Shown here: piece by piece, positions 34,819 to 46,085 of the stretch
How positions within the stretch are numbered: position 1 is the stretch's first letter
Layout of the letters: every line of letters begins with the position of its first letter
Source: Sambucus nigra
Taxonomy: Eukaryota; Streptophyta; Magnoliopsida; Dipsacales; Adoxaceae
Direction: 5' to 3'
DNA: 64,000 nt
Assembly: GCA_949130495.1 (NCBI GenBank)
Contig: OX422213.1
Location: forward strand, 206,143,660-206,207,659
Position numbers and translations under genes: made by a program
Notes under the pieces: generated by a model
Told to the model about the DNA's origin: nothing
Database searches by the model: none
What the model saw: the letters and a program-made list of their open reading frames with translations, nothing else

Positions 34819-37229
34819 AGTCTCCATAACTTAGAACTTTGGGCGTCCAGAGCAATGTAAAAGAAATAAGCTAAGGCTCAACTCTTGAAAAAATCATTTA
34901 TTAAGATAGAATACCACTTTCGTGGGAAATCGATTGCATTTAAAGTTTGCAATAAGCCGTTAAACCCCTAGGTTTCCCTAGTAGGACGAGTTGTCTCTCG
35001 TGAGGGTTTGAAGTGAATATACTCACAAAATTCATTTTTGACTCAAAAAGGTTTCAAAATACCTAAAAATTCTACAATTCAAACTTTTCTAAAAAATAAT
35101 CACCATAAATTCATATTAACAAGAGTCTCAATTTTCCCTGTGTGTGCGAAGCCAAAAATTAGACCACAAATTTCACTGATTGATCATTACGTTACTTTTT
35201 CAATAATTCATTTTGATTCAATTCTCACGGGATGCTCTCACAAACAAATCACTCGAATTGTGGTTATTCTCTCGGTATGCGTGATATAGAGAGTAAATTT
35301 AATGGAGCACAACTTCACACACAAAATTATGTATGACGGACTATTTGAAGTGAAAAGATCTCATCATCGGGATACGATCATTGAAAAACGGGAAACATCG
35401 CCTCTTTTTCACACCAATTAATCTCTCTTAATATCTTTTTCTGTTTTAGCTCTCCACGCGGTAATTAATTTCATCATTCGGACTTAGTTAGGACTTTTTC
35501 GGGTTATAAGGTGAATTGGGTAAAAAAGGGAATGGTTTGGAAATTCGAAATTGGAAAATTTTGCTTATGAAGTCCGTTAGTGCTTTTTCGGGCCTTTTGC
35601 TCATTTTCTCTTCTTTTCTTTGCATTTTTTTTTCTTTGCTTGCTATCTTTGTTCAGCATTTTCTATTTTTCCCTTTTTCTTGCCCCTTTCTATTGTATCT
35701 ATTGGACTTGATGAAATTTCTAACTTTCATAATTCCGGGCTAAATGGTTTTTGGGGTTATCAAACGAAATTGGAAAAAAAATTCGGCTCAAATTGGGTTA
35801 GCAAAAAGGGTAAAATTTTCACAACTTTTTTGGCTCGTATTTTTGGGTTAACAAACGATGGCCTGCTTCATTGTCCGAATTACTAATTAATTTACCATAT
35901 ATGTCTCGAGATTAATTTAGTTTAGAGATTTTTAGCGCGTTTTCAAGACAACATCTCACACGTCTCCCGTAACCGATCAAAACAAATGATTGAGATCATC
36001 GACGACTTATTTAACATTCTGAATTGAACTTTGAGTTAATCATTAACTCGAATTAATTTAAAAGCTCACAAAAATCGATAGGCTCGAAATCTCACCAGGT
36101 TTGATTAATCTCCACATTATTCGTAAAGTCGTCAATTTTTGCACAATTTCCATCTTTGGTCAATTTTGGCTTTGTGCTCTTGATTTTTACAATTTGAGAC
36201 TTTAAATAGAATAAAGGTGATATTTTTGAAAAATTTAAATTATAATTTTTATTTATTTTGAAGAAAAATATTTTTGGCTATTTTTCATTTTTTTTTTGAA
36301 ATTTTTGAAGTTTTCGGATTTTTTTTTTGTTATTTTGGGCATTTTAAAAATTTGTGAAGTTTTAGAAAGACGCACTTATCACCCCCCTAACTTAGAATTT
36401 TGCATTGTCCTCAATCAAAATGACTAAAATCTAAAGAAGACGAAGAATAAGTGCGAAAAATAAAACCAGCAAATATTTAAAATGCAACAAGACACTAAAT
36501 GACACTAACACATGACTCAAAAATACAACAAAATTCACCCCATACGCGTCGGGGGTGCGACGAACTCTCTCTCAGAACCTACTCAACCGACCCCATGAAC
36601 GGGGACCGATGCCCGCCTCGTCTCTCCTGTATTTCTATCATAAACTAATAATCGGAATAAGTTGGGCCCTCGCCCATAGATAAGGGAGAGATCCGGAGAC
36701 TCATGAGGACTCGATGGAAAAAAATCCTCATGGTGACTAATCGAGTCTCCGCCTACGTGCACCGACTCGGAGGGCACATCTAGATTTCTTTTAAGTGCAT
36801 AGGTCGGGCTCTAAATCAGATGAGACTCGAGTCTTTTCTTCAATTACCGCTTAAGACTCAAGTTGTATGGGTGGATCGCCACCGAGAAGAAATTGATCTA
36901 TCATGTCTTTCCATTCGCTCTCCTCTAGGTGGCTTCATGAGTCCAATAAAGATTGGACTTCAACATTAAGGATTTCATCCTCGGCTCGATTTCTCTATCA
37001 ACTTCCTTTAAGCTCAAATCTTCTAGCTCTCTCACATGCTTCGATTCTACATCCCTTCTCACTTTCTCAACCTCTATAGCCTCTCTCGCTCACTCAATCT
37101 CTAAATTATTTGGTGGTGTGGGTGGGTGGTCATCGAGAAGAAATGCATCTATCGTGTCTCGCCATTCGCTCTCCTCTAAGTAACTAAACGAACCCGATAA
37201 AGGTTAGATTTCGACAATATGACTTTCTT
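34819..37229 (-). other. Non-coding interior of the Athila-type element
   Basis: No RT, RNase H or integrase motif is visible on either strand. At 36376-36400 the minus strand reads TAAGTTAGGGGGGTGATAAG, like the polypurine stretch often seen after pol in Athila/Tat elements, although the LTR begins only 1.56 kb farther on. A run of decayed protein sequence after the protease includes two copies of an ESEWxDxIDxFLL motif. Confidence 0.7.
36868..37213 (-). repeat. Diverged direct repeat of about 95 bp after the protease
   Basis: 36868-36962 and 37119-37213 share GAGAAGAAAT, CATTCGCTCTCCTCTA and ATAAAG...TTGGACTTC/TTAGATTTC. On the minus strand both encode LEESEWxDxIDxFLL. The copies are about 250 bp apart, suggesting an internal duplication of an acidic linker. 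Confidence 0.7.
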
Positions 37230-37970
37230 CTACCAGCTTAAATTCTCTCTCTCTCTCACGCTCTCCATCGCGGTCAGTAAGCATACCTCCCCTACCTCTC
37301 GCTCAATATCATACTTACCGCTTTCACTTTGTGCAAAAAGACTTACCCCTAACGGCTCTCGCTTGTGAGTCCTTTCTTGCTCTTGTTCTTCCTCTAAAAG
37401 ATCCGTCCCTCGCGGTTCACTTTCATCACCCTTGTTCTTAGTGTTGTTAAAGATATTTGTCTCGAGGGCCATGTTCCCAAATGTTAATTGCATTCTCCCA
37501 CTCCCAGTATTAATGAGTGCATTATCCGTAGCTAAGAATGGGCACCCAAGGATAACGGGAACATGGTTTCTCGAGAGAATGGATGGCTCCTCATCCCAAA
37601 TAATAAAGTCCATCAGGAAAAAGAAAGTATCAATTTGGATGATTACATCTTCGACAATTCCTCGAGGCATCTTCATGGAGCGATCCGCGAGTTAGAGAGT
37701 CATAGTAGTGGGCTTAAGGGCCCCCAAATCGAGTTGCTTATAGATGGAATAGGGTAGAATGTTGACACTCACCCCTAAGTCTATTAGAGCTCTTTCAATT
37801 CGATTCTTCCCCATAATGCACGAGACGGTGAGTGCACTCTGATCTTTATACTTTAATGGAAGGTCACTCAACAGCACCGAGCTAACGTTTGGTGTTAAAA
37901 AAATATTTTTCTTTACCTTTAGCTTGCATTTCACCGTGAGTAAGTCCCTGGGGAACTTAGCATACACGGT
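37230..37970 (-). pseudogene. Aspartic protease of the Athila-type element
   Basis: At 37967-37692 the minus strand reads KFPRDLLTVKCKLKVKKNIF, then ALTVSCIMGKNRIERALIDL, then GVSVNILPYSIYKQLDLGAL. This is the Athila form LCDLGASVNLMPxSIxxKLGL with the catalytic region as DLGVS. After one stop at 37690 it continues MKMPRGIVEDVIIQIDTFFF, then PVILGCPFLATDNALIN, the ILGRPFLATxxALID end of the protease. The rest is acidic and ends near 37230. Confidence 0.85.
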
Positions 37971-38009
37971 AATTTGCTTTATGGTCTCGAGAAAAGGTAA
38001 ATTGATCTT

Positions 38010-39870
38010 TACCTACTTAATAACATCAAGACATCGTCTCGATAAGTCTCTTTGGGGTGAGGGATCAACCACTGAGGGTATGGGGATGCACTAGGAGGTT
38101 TCACAAGTACTTCCGACCCGCATGTGTTGTTATTACCACTCTTTTTCAAGGGTACATCTTCGGCCTCTTTTTTTTCGGGTGAAATATCCTTGTCATTTTG
38201 CTCGTCGTGTGTAAGAGGTGACAAGTCAAATACTATCGCACTACGTAGAGTGGTAATTGTTCTATATTGCTCTGGATGGTCATGGGATGTAGCGCTAACA
38301 CTAGATTGACCTTGGGGAGGTCGTTGGCCCTGAGACGGAAACTTACCCTTCTCTTGGATACTCAACGATGATTGCAACTTTGAAATGTTCGCATTTATGT
38401 CGGTAAACATGCTCTCATATCTAACATTGGTTACATTCTGGGCATTGATGAATTGGTTTTTTATATCCTCGAGATTTCTCTGCGGTGGAGCTATATACGG
38501 CGTGGGAGGAGGTGGTGCTGGCATATGTGGAGCTTGTTGAAAATGTCTAGGTGGAGGAGGGGCAGCATGTGAATTAGGATTCATCGCAGCATGTTATTTC
38601 CCGTGACTAAAACCAGGATGGTTTCTCCACGAAGGGTTGTAAGAGTTCCCATGAGGGGAATTAGAATTACCCATGAAATCTCCCACTACTTCCACTTGCT
38701 CTTGAAGCATGACTTTGTAAGCGGGTATCGTCGGGCATTTCGTAGTTGAATATCCCGTCTCAGAAATAGCACACACATTTTCAACTGGGGTTTGGATGGA
38801 GTCGATTGCTTCTCTTACTAGAGCCTCGATTAATTCTCCCATTCCCCTCTCAATTTGATCGATTCGACGGTCCGTTATGATATATTTGTCTATGTTATAT
38901 AAAATGAACACCGATGGAGTGGTGGCCGCTCGACGAGTTCAATTCTAAATACTAGGGTCAGATGTGTCCCACGCTTGGGTAGTCTCGACGACCTAACTCA
39001 GGTGGATCTCAGCATCATTAGCGTACAAATAGATAAATGGGACATAACACATTATTTCAACGAGTTGTTTGGAATTATTATTCATCCCATGATGGGAGAA
39101 TGAGACGATTTGCTATTTATTAAGACCATGGTGAGGGCATGAAGTGACTAACTCGTTAAAATGCTCATAACATCGATCGAACGACTCGTTTTCTAGTTGT
39201 CGAAATGTTTGAATTTAGGACTTAATGGAGTTCGTTCTATGTGGAGGGAAGAACTTTTTGAGGAATCTGGATTGAAACTCATTCCACGATGTAATCGAGT
39301 TTGGAGGTAAAGACCATATCCATGTCTTAGCTTTATCCTTTAGAGAGAACGCGAAAAGCTAAAGGCGAATCACATCTTTTGTGCATGTTTGATCGCTGAA
39401 AGTTTCGCACGCCTCCTTAAATTCCCGAATATGGAGATATGGCTTCTCGGACTCCATTCCATTATAGGTGGGAAGTATTTGGATCATCCCATTCTAAAAG
39501 TGGAATTACATTGCATTGTACGAGAGTAAAATGCATCCGAGAGTGACTGACCGCTCGGGATATAAGAATTCTCTCAAAGGTCGATACGGTGCCTCTTCCT
39601 CACCCGCGCCTACGCTACCGTGTTGTGACATGGCTCTCTCACTTAATGACTCCGTATCCTCACCTGGTGTGCTCGAAGCATAACCTGAAGTGTACCCTGA
39701 TGGGTAACTTGGTACTGAGTTTGGAGGTGTAGGAGGAGGAACCCAAAATTGAGGTACGTTAGGAGTGTGCGGGCTATCAGGATTGTACTCGACTATCGGA
39801 TTTTTGTGAATGCGTGTGGGAGTGACTTGAGGAGTTGGTTACCGATTTTGTATGAACGGGATTCTGAGAG
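38010..39870 (-). pseudogene. gag of the Athila-type element
   Basis: Minus-strand reading gives IQILPTYNGMESEKPYLHIR, then FAFSLKDKAKTWIWSLPPNS, then FLKKFFPPHRTNSIK and FDRCYEHFNELVTSCPHHGL (39490-39110). These are classic Athila capsid motifs. A CCHC-like knuckle at about 38740 reads CAISETGYSTTKC, with Cys and His positions altered. Then YNPSWRNHPGFSHG and a Pro-rich segment (38584-38450). The end ETYRDDVLMLLSR leads into the protease. A few stops and frame changes only. Confidence 0.85.
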
Positions 39871-39998
39871 ATGATTCCTTTTTGACATTTTATTTTTCTG
39901 ATTTTTTTTGGATTTTGACTCTTTTTTTATTATTTTTTATTTGCATTTTTGGTCGAAGTTTTAGATTAACTTGATCTAACCTATCAGTCTACCTACCT

Positions 39999-40016
39999 CC
40001 CCGGAAACGGTCACAA
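39999..40016 (-). promoter_or_regulatory. Primer binding site, tRNA-Asp type
   Basis: The minus strand reads TGTGACCGTTTCCGGGGA, matching 14 of 18 positions of the Athila tRNA-Asp PBS TGGCGCCGTTGCCGGGGA. It lies about 5 bp from the end of the LTR at 40022. Confidence 0.7.
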
Positions 40017-40021
40017 AAACA

Positions 40022-41632
40022 TAACGCGACTTGAAAAGTGTCTAAAGTGCATGCTTCTAGAGGCTCAAGTGCAAGCCGATCGTGTAAGTAATACCCGATA
40101 AGTCATGGTAGAATCCTCAAAGAAATAGGACGAAGAATCATGATGACGTAGGAAAGATGACTAATACTAACTTGACTCTAAAAAGAAATAAAAAGATGCT
40201 TAAGAGAGGAATAACTACTAAACTAAATGCAAACTAAATTAACCTACTGAATTACTACGTGAGCAAACTTAACTAACTAAGAATGAATTAATATGGATGA
40301 GTAAAAGTAGGTTGGAATACACTTGCCCAAACCCTAGCCAGTTTACTGGGAAATAAAAGTAATCTTAAATTAATTAATTGATCAAACCCAGATTTTATTA
40401 ACCTCAAGCACTATATATATGAGGTTCAAGTTTGCATCATACATAGTCAAGAGTAATAGTAAAATGGTGTTAAAATAACTACATGTGCATTGCACCCTTA
40501 ATCACCCCCGACAACCTAGGGCAAACGAGGTAAAAAGGCTTACAATGGTTGTGCAAGTACACTACACGATTCGATCAGTTACTTAACTCAGAGGATTATT
40601 TTTATATCCATGCAGACTACATCGGGTTGGATTCATGCATCCCAACCCTTGAAAACTTAGTCGGACATATTAAATCTAACTATGCATGAATTAACTACGT
40701 TTCATGATGTAAATGTTATTAACTGAGCAAGAACAAGAATGGAGAGAACATTAATTGAATTAAAACTTGAAATCAAACCCGAAAAAATGTAATCTTCAAG
40801 CACCAAAATAACACTATCTTCCTAGGGTTTTCTCCTACCTTGCTCTCTATGAAAAACTAATGTAAAAAGAAGCTATCCTAAGTCTGGAAATAGAATACAA
40901 TATATATCCTATGAATTTTTACAAGAGATTGAGCAATTCGGAACTCTGAGGAGGAAAAAGAAAAATTAGAAAAATTATAATCGAACCGGTTCGGTCTGGT
41001 TCGTCGGATCGGTTCGGTATCCAAATTCATACAGAGACTGCATATTGGTCGGACCGATTCGTTTTCTGGAATGTTCGGATCGGTCTGGTATCCAAAAGTG
41101 ACCAGTGTGTTTCCTTCTTTCCAGACCGGTTCGATTTCTTCTATAAAAGGATCGGTCTGGCCTTTATTTTTGTACAAAACTCAAAACACCTCCGGATCGA
41201 TTCGTTTTCAATCTTAGCCGGTCCGGTCTGGTTCCTTGGATCAATTTTTCTTGAATTTCTCATGATTATCCCTCATCTTTCAATGCTCATAACTTGTGCT
41301 TTGATGCTCGGATTCGGACGCCGTTTCTTCCTATGCGTTTGTATACTCGAGGTCTTCAACTTTCATTTTGGTCCCTCGTCCAGATTCCATCTGTAAATTA
41401 CTCTTGTCCATTCTGAATTTCCTTCCTTTGTTGATCTCTCGATTTTTGAGTTCTTCGTCTCTTCACTAGCATTAAATACATGTAAAAATCATGAAAAACA
41501 CACAAACTCGAGGTAATATGTGGAAATGGTCAGTAGCATATGAATGAGATAAATAAATACGAATTACGTTGTTCGAGGTGATAAAAGATACTAAATTAAG
41601 AGGATAAATTCGAAATAATTTATGCCTAATCA
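40022..41632 (-). repeat. 5' LTR of the Athila-type element (1611 bp)
   Basis: Partner of 33210-34818. It ends CTAATCA at 41632, next to the target duplicate AAGCT. The inner end reads TAACGCG, where the partner has TGACGCG. Its motif cluster (about 40983-41233) has CCGGTTCGGTCTGGTTCG, CGGATCGGTTCGG and similar. Confidence 0.9.
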
Positions 41633-41637
41633 AAGCT

Positions 41638-42132
41638 CATATGGTAGATGTTGCCTTTTACATCGATCTAGCGGAAGAAGCCACGGTGATGATAAGATAT
41701 ACTGGTGGAACGAGGGTATCGAACACTCTAGAGAGCGTGCGGGCACCCGCTCGAACGGTGGTGACTTATGAGGAAGAACGGGACTTGGGCATGGCAAGAC
41801 CCCCTAGTATGTCGTAGAAGCTTTGAGACCGCATGACTCTGCGCATTGACCCAATCGAGCACCAAGTCCAAACCCAGATCGTCCTAAGCAGGCAATCGAG
41901 GAGAGAAACGGATGTGAACCATAGAAAGAGGCGATGAAAGGAAGAAGTTGCAAGGTAGTGTAAACGGGTAGTTTTGCCTAATGGCAGAATTATCTAGAAG
42001 TTGTGAAGGTATGAGCGGGCAGCTAAAAGCCTAGATGACGAGACTGACCCGATTTATGAATGCTTTCTAGTAGATAACCAGGGAAAATTTCTGGTGATTG
42101 ATAACTCTGAGGTGCAAGAGTTTGTAGAATAA
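41638..42132 (+). pseudogene. Tat-type pol: protease-RT linker
   Basis: The frame resumes after the Athila element with HMVDVAFYIDLAEEA and continues with VSNTLESVRAPARTVVTYEE. It is a variable linker before RT, with stops from 41815 on. No catalytic motif is expected here. Confidence 0.6.
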
Positions 42133-43200
42133 GTGGAAGAGGAGCCAGAGTGCATGAAAGATGTTCCCAGGTCACAAATTCAAAAGTTAGAGAAAATTAA
42201 TCTGGCCAATGAGGATGATGACCTTAACCCCATTTTTATCTCAAAGGACTTGGAGGAAATGCCTTCAAAGGAGTTGATCGAATTATTATTAGAATTCAAA
42301 GACGTCTTCGTATGGAAGTATACCGAGATGCCTGGGGTGGACAAGGAAGTGAGCTATCACAAGGTGAACGTTCTGCCGTCAGCCATCCCGATGAAGCAGG
42401 ATAGTCAAACGTACAAGGCATAGTTGGATTTAAAGATTGAAGAAAAATATCAAAGACTGCTTAAAACCGGTTTTATAGTTCCGATTCAACATTAAATCTA
42501 GATCTCTAGCATCGTACCCATGGGAAAGAAGGATAACAACCAAATCAGGATATGATTAGACTTCAAGGATATGAATCGAGCGTGCCCGAAGGACGAATTC
42601 CCATTCCCATCCAATGATAGCTTTATTGATGCAACGACGAACCACGAAATGTACAGCTTCTTGGATGGTTATGTGGGGTACAACCAGATAAAGATGGATC
42701 CAGTCGATGCAGAGAAAGCTGCCTTTTGAATGCATTTGGGTAACTTCATGTACGCAGTCATGCCTTTCAGATTGAAGAACGCAAGGGCCACTTACCAAAG
42801 GATAATGATGGCTATCTTTCATGATCTATTCCACAAGACCGTGGAATTTTATGTTGATGATCTGGTTATTAAGTCTAAGAAAGAGGGGTCACACTTTGAT
42901 GATTTGATAAGAGTGTTCACTCGATGCAGTAAGTATAGGTTGAAGATGAACCTCGTCAAATACGCATTTGGGGTGACGAGCGAGAAATTCCTCGGCTTTG
43001 TGGTGGGACAAATGGACTTGGACAAGCGTCGAGCTATCCTCGATAAGCCAAGACCAAAGTCGACGAGGGAGTTAAAAAGCTTCATTGGTAAAGTCTCCTA
43101 CCTGAGGAGGTCTGTCTCGATCCTGGTCGAAGTGACACACCTATTAATGGAGTTACTAAGAAAGAGTGTGAAGTTTACATGGGAATCAGTGCACTAGGAC
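42133..43200 (+). pseudogene. Reverse transcriptase of the Tat-type element
   Basis: Open segments read LLLEFKDVFVWKYTEMPGVD (42283), IVPMGKKDNNQIRI, LDFKDMNRACPKDEFPFPSN (42560), FLDGYVGYNQIKMDPVDAEK (42660), and then MPFRLKNARATYQRIMMAIF with FYVDDLVIKSK. The catalytic YVDD is intact at 42850-42861. The domain ends with FLGFVVGQMDLD and ELKSFIGKVSYLRRSVSI. Stops at 42421, 42495, 42556, 42727 and 43195 break it. It copied the element RNA into DNA in active relatives. Confidence 0.9.
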
Positions 43201-43690
43201 GCCATGGACAACCTGAAGGCACTCCTTAATTTCCCTCGGACGATGATCCCCCTAAAGGCAGGTATCCCTTTACGCCTATATCTTACATCAACTGAATGAT
43301 TTATTGGGGCCTTGCTAGCCCAAGAGATAGATGGTACAGAGAAACCTCTTTATTATCTGAGTAGAATAATGCATGGGCCCAAGGCCAGATACACTAGCAT
43401 CAAAAGACATTGTTTGGCCCTTGTCTTTATAGCGAAAATTCTTAGGCACTACCTACTATTATTCACAGTTCATATTGTAACTAGGTGTGACCCAATAAAA
43501 TTTTTGTTTGCTGTAACTGTGTTAATAGGCAGGGCAGTGCGATGGTTCTTAATCCTCTCAGAGTACGATTTAAAATGCATAGTTCCTAAAACTATTAAGA
43601 GCCAAGCTTATGCTGACTTATTGTCCATTTTTCCACCTGGCACGTTCGAACCACCTGTCGAAGAGCTCTCGGGTGACGATATCTAAGACA
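43201..43690 (+). pseudogene. RNase H of the Tat-type element
   Basis: It reads PLRLYLTSTE, then GALLAQEIDGTEKPLYYLSR (43300), ARYTSIKRHCLALVFIAKIL (43384), and VRWFLILSEYDLKCIVPKTI, then KSQAYADLLS (43540-43640). This is the standard Ty3/gypsy RNase H, ending in the QAxADxLA motif. One stop at 43298 lies in the first block. Confidence 0.85.
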
Positions 43691-44215
43691 ACTTTATAGC
43701 ATCTAGCTTGGGGGAGTGGAGTATGAAGTTTGACGGCTCCTCGGCCGAGAAAAAAAGGGAGCTGGAGTCATCCTACAAATAGATGAGAAAGAAATCCGTT
43801 TGTCTCTCAAGTTGGAGTTTGAATGTTTGAAAAACGAGGTTGAATATGAGGCACTAGTCTTAGGGCTGCTCGAAGCCCTCAGAAGGGTAATCCAAGTCTT
43901 GACGATAAAGGGAGACTCCAAATTGGTGGGGAAATAGGTAATGGGAGAATTCGATTTGAAGCACATGAGCCTGGCACCCTATAGAACAATCATACAGCGG
44001 TTGCTCGGGCAGTTAGAAGCAGTAAAGATTAATAGACACACTCGAACGATGAACCGACACGTAGACGCTTATGCCACCATCGCCCAAAATATTACCTTCG
44101 ACGGGGAGTCAACGGTGGTTCGAATCACAAAGAGGATATCTCCCTTAACAGTATTAAAAATGTTGCTCAGAGAGGAGAAAAACGATTGGAGGGGTGAGAT
44201 CAAAAAATAATTAGA
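43691..44215 (+). pseudogene. Second (archaeal-like) RNase H of the Tat-type element
   Basis: It reads WSMKFDGSSAEKK, then, after a frame change, GVILQIDEKEIRLSLKLEFE, CLKNEVEYEALVLGL and LTIKGDSKLVGK. The D...E...D catalytic set of the extra RNase H is present (FDGSS, EYEAL, GDSKLV). The tail MGEFDLKHMSLAPYRTIIQR follows. A second RNase H downstream of the normal one is diagnostic of the Tat/Ogre group. Confidence 0.85.
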
Positions 44216-45730
44216 GATAGGTGAAGTACCACTAATCTTGGTAGATTTGGTGCAATACTTTGTGACTAGGGTCAACTTGTACTATATGAATAAAAGGGGG
44301 TGGTTGTCGAGATGCGTGGATCCCATGGAAGCCAAGAGAAGGTTGATCGAGGTGTATGAAGACAGTTGTGAAACCACTGAGATCCATTTGTACATAAGAA
44401 TACAACGAGTAGGGTATTTTTGGCCAACGATGAGATAAGATGCTATAGCAGTACAAAGAGAATGTGCGAAGTGCTGCTTGTTTTGTCAAGCAGCAGAGTG
44501 CAATTTCATTGATTAACCCCAAGATTGGAGGCAACCCTAGGTGCATCTATTGGTAGATGGAGTGATGCCTACAGAAAAAGAAGACGCTACCAAAGTAAAG
44601 AGGTGAGTGCCGAGATACTTCATGCAAGAAGGGTAAATGTACCGAAGATGTTACCACGATCGGCCCCTAAGGTGCATAAGGAGAGAGGAAGATGAAGAAG
44701 TTCTGAAGCAAGCTCATGAGTCGAGACACATCGGAGGAACCAAGATCTATAACCAACTTATGACCTTGGGGTATTATTGGGCAATGATGGAGAAAGATTG
44801 GACAGAGTTTGTTCGAAAGTGCAAAGCTTGCCAGCTACATGAGAATATGATTCACGCTCCTTCGGTGGATTTACATTCCCTATCTACATCGTTTCCATTC
44901 CGCACTTGGGAATTTGATCTGGTAGGGGCCATAAACCCTTCGTCATGAGGGAAGATTTGGATTCTGGTAGCCATGGAGTTTTTTTCAAAGTGGGCAGAGG
45001 CCATATCGCTCAAGAAAGCCATAGCAGGCGTAGTGGCCCGGTTTATAAAAGATTATATTATCTGTCGATTTGGTATCTCGAAGGTATTTTTATCAGATAA
45101 TAGCACACCTTTTGTGAATAGCGAGGTTCATTTTCTAACTGACAAATACCCCACCATCCATCCTAAGTCTACAGTGGTATACCCGAAATGCAATGGGCAA
45201 GCAGAGGCTACTAACAAAACCTTGGTAAATATTTTGGAAAAAAATGTTAAAAGACTTTTAAGGCACATGGGATGACAAGATCCCCGAAGTACTTTGGACT
45301 TACTGAATAACGAAGAGAAAGACAACTAGGTGTACCCCGTTTTCCTTGGTTTTTGGGGCAGAAGGTGTGTTACCAGTTGAACACGAGGTACCTTTCGCTC
45401 GCTACAACCTGCGAAGTGCCATGCTACCTCATAATCGACATGTATAACTTGAAGCACTTGAAGAGCATAGAGACAATGCGGAGAGGAACTTTGAGATGTA
45501 CAGGAAGAAATTATCCAGATCCTACGGCTAATTAGTAAGACCAAGAAAGTTTAAAGAGGGGGATTTGGTATTGAAAGCTTGCACAAGACATATTAGGGGG
45601 CTGTTATTGCCCAAGTTTGAGGCTAACTGGGAAGGACCATACATTGTTTAAGCGACCCACGACTCGGGCTACTACGAGATATCCAAGTTAGAAGACAATG
45701 TAACTTTCAAGCTGAACAACAAATGACTCA
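44216..45730 (+). pseudogene. Integrase of the Tat-type element, with doubled N-terminal module
   Basis: A first zinc-binding-like module reads EAKRRLIEVYEDSCETTEIH, then IQRVGYFWPTM and ECAKCCLFCQ (44330-44490). About 70 residues later is the usual one: LKQAHESRHIGGTKIYNQLM, TLGYYWAMMEKDWTEFVRKC and KACQLHENMIHAP (44700-44860). The core follows with FRTWEFDLVGAINP, FLSDNSTPFVNSEV and NGQAEATNKTL, keeping D, D and E. The C-terminus (45550-45730) reads FKEGDLVLKACTRHIRGLLL, then WEGPYIV and DSGYYEISKL. Stops and frame changes occur mainly between 45270 and 45540. Confidence 0.85.
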
Positions 45731-46085
45731 AGATATACCATATCTAAATGTATGTTTGACTAACACTTCAGTATAATATCTTGTATCCTATCAATGCTTG
45801 TCTAAAAAGATGTTTGTGGTCTGTTATAAATGTTTATGTGGAAAATGTTAGCCAGTTGTTCTTTCTATGTTCATTATTTCCTTTATCTCGCGTAGCGTGA
45901 GTTGTATTGATGTAATATCTAGCCACGTGCTGAAAGAAAATAGGGGAAATGAAAGAAAATACCAAAGTCACAATTTTTTTCCTTTATTTAAACTAAAGAG
46001 CAACTGTGATTACACGCAAAATAAAACACTAAGGAAATGTCAATAATACAAAAAACCAGCAACATATGCATCAAAACAAAGGCAT
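45731..46085. other. Convergent 3' region between pol and the antisense gene
   Basis: No coding potential. Pol ends on the plus strand and the antisense gene ends on the minus strand here, so transcripts would converge. TTTTTTTCCTTTATTTAAAC on the plus strand near 45975 and AT-rich stretches could hold polyadenylation signals for both, but I see no decisive site. Confidence 0.5.

Larger units (their letters stand above)
33210..41632 (-). mobile_element. Athila-type element with gag and protease only, AAGCT duplication
   Basis: Two homologous LTRs (33210-34818 and 40022-41632) flank a 5.2-kb interior. AAGCT occurs just outside each end (33205-33209 and 41633-41637). In minus orientation the order is LTR, tRNA-Asp-type PBS, gag, protease, a non-coding stretch and LTR. 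RT, RNase H and integrase, which should follow the protease, are absent: about 2.4 kb between 37230 and 34818 shows no such motif. This is a gag-only, probably non-autonomous derivative that would need enzymes from a full-length Athila. The host Tat reading frame is continuous across it. The LTRs are well conserved in long stretches, so it is the youngest layer of this nest. Confidence 0.9.
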
